Source: Candidatus Solibacter sp. (lineage in GTDB: Bacteria; Acidobacteriota; Terriglobia; Bryobacterales; Bryobacteraceae). Taken from it: a stretch of DNA of 42,850 nucleotides. The position numbers were made by a program, and so were the translations under genes. The notes under the pieces are model-generated. The model made no database searches and was not told the DNA's origin. It saw only the letters and a program-made list of their open reading frames with translations. The stretch covers positions 1-42,850 of the forward strand of contig JANYAH010000107.1 of the NCBI GenBank assembly GCA_025361425.1, written 5' to 3'. This document shows, piece after piece, positions 42,832 to 42,850 of this stretch (within the stretch, counting starts at the first letter, position 1; every line of letters starts with the position of its first letter).

Positions 42832-42850
42832 TAAGACCTATCCGTCTTGA

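Overview
The window looks like a chromosomal segment of an Acidobacteriota genome, probably of the Bryobacterales/Solibacter type. The main clue is two secreted proteins that carry the Solibacter-type extracellular domain (TIGR03437 pattern). Other clues are high GC, many Tat-secreted proteins, a quinol-oxidising complex with a split cytochrome b and a multihaem subunit, and dispersed palindromic repeats. I worked by reading the sequence and ran no database search, so the taxon is an inference.

Layout. 1-439 is the end of a CRISPR array whose repeat contains a perfect 20-nt palindrome; no cas genes are in view. 524-3465 holds a secreted hypothetical, tRNA-Lys, a K+ channel/RCK protein with a membrane partner, and a small lipoprotein. 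3467-7336 (minus) is a housekeeping run aroC-def-fmt-argJ. 7445-8124 holds a small membrane protein and a PilZ protein. 8345-9050 is gene-free by ORF criteria but contains four tandem copies of an apparent small-RNA gene, each with its own -35/-10 promoter, a covarying hairpin with an invariant C-rich loop, and an intrinsic terminator. 9060-9526 is filled with palindromic repeats. 9527-15621 (minus) encodes a small multihaem cytochrome, a lytic transglycosylase, an unknown protein and an astacin-like metalloprotease.

15759-22426 (plus) is a respiratory operon: Rieske protein, b6-like cytochrome b, subunit-IV-like protein, a 1028-residue octahaem cytochrome in the place of cytochrome c1/f, and a lipoprotein with a possible copper site. 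22467-26969 (plus) is a tightly overlapped cytochrome-oxidase assembly operon (ctaA, ctaB, ABC exporter pair, SCO1, DUF420). ctaA carries an in-frame 105-bp copy of a dispersed terminal-inverted-repeat element. 27055-35239 holds a GH51-like enzyme, ilvD, a Tat-secreted TIM-barrel-type protein, an orphan PEP-CTERM-like fragment, a membrane protein, lipA and an Ldh-family oxidoreductase.

35462-42724 (minus) is a six-gene co-directional cluster around a CopB-type (CPH) P-type ATPase. Four of its other products (a secreted beta-propeller protein, an outer-membrane-type protein, a FecR-domain protein and a small periplasmic protein) are rich in methionine. It reads as a copper or silver handling system with unfamiliar accessory parts.

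The observations most worth follow-up are the tandem sRNA array, the methionine-rich metal cluster, the octahaem bc-type complex, and the repeat element that has become part of ctaA.
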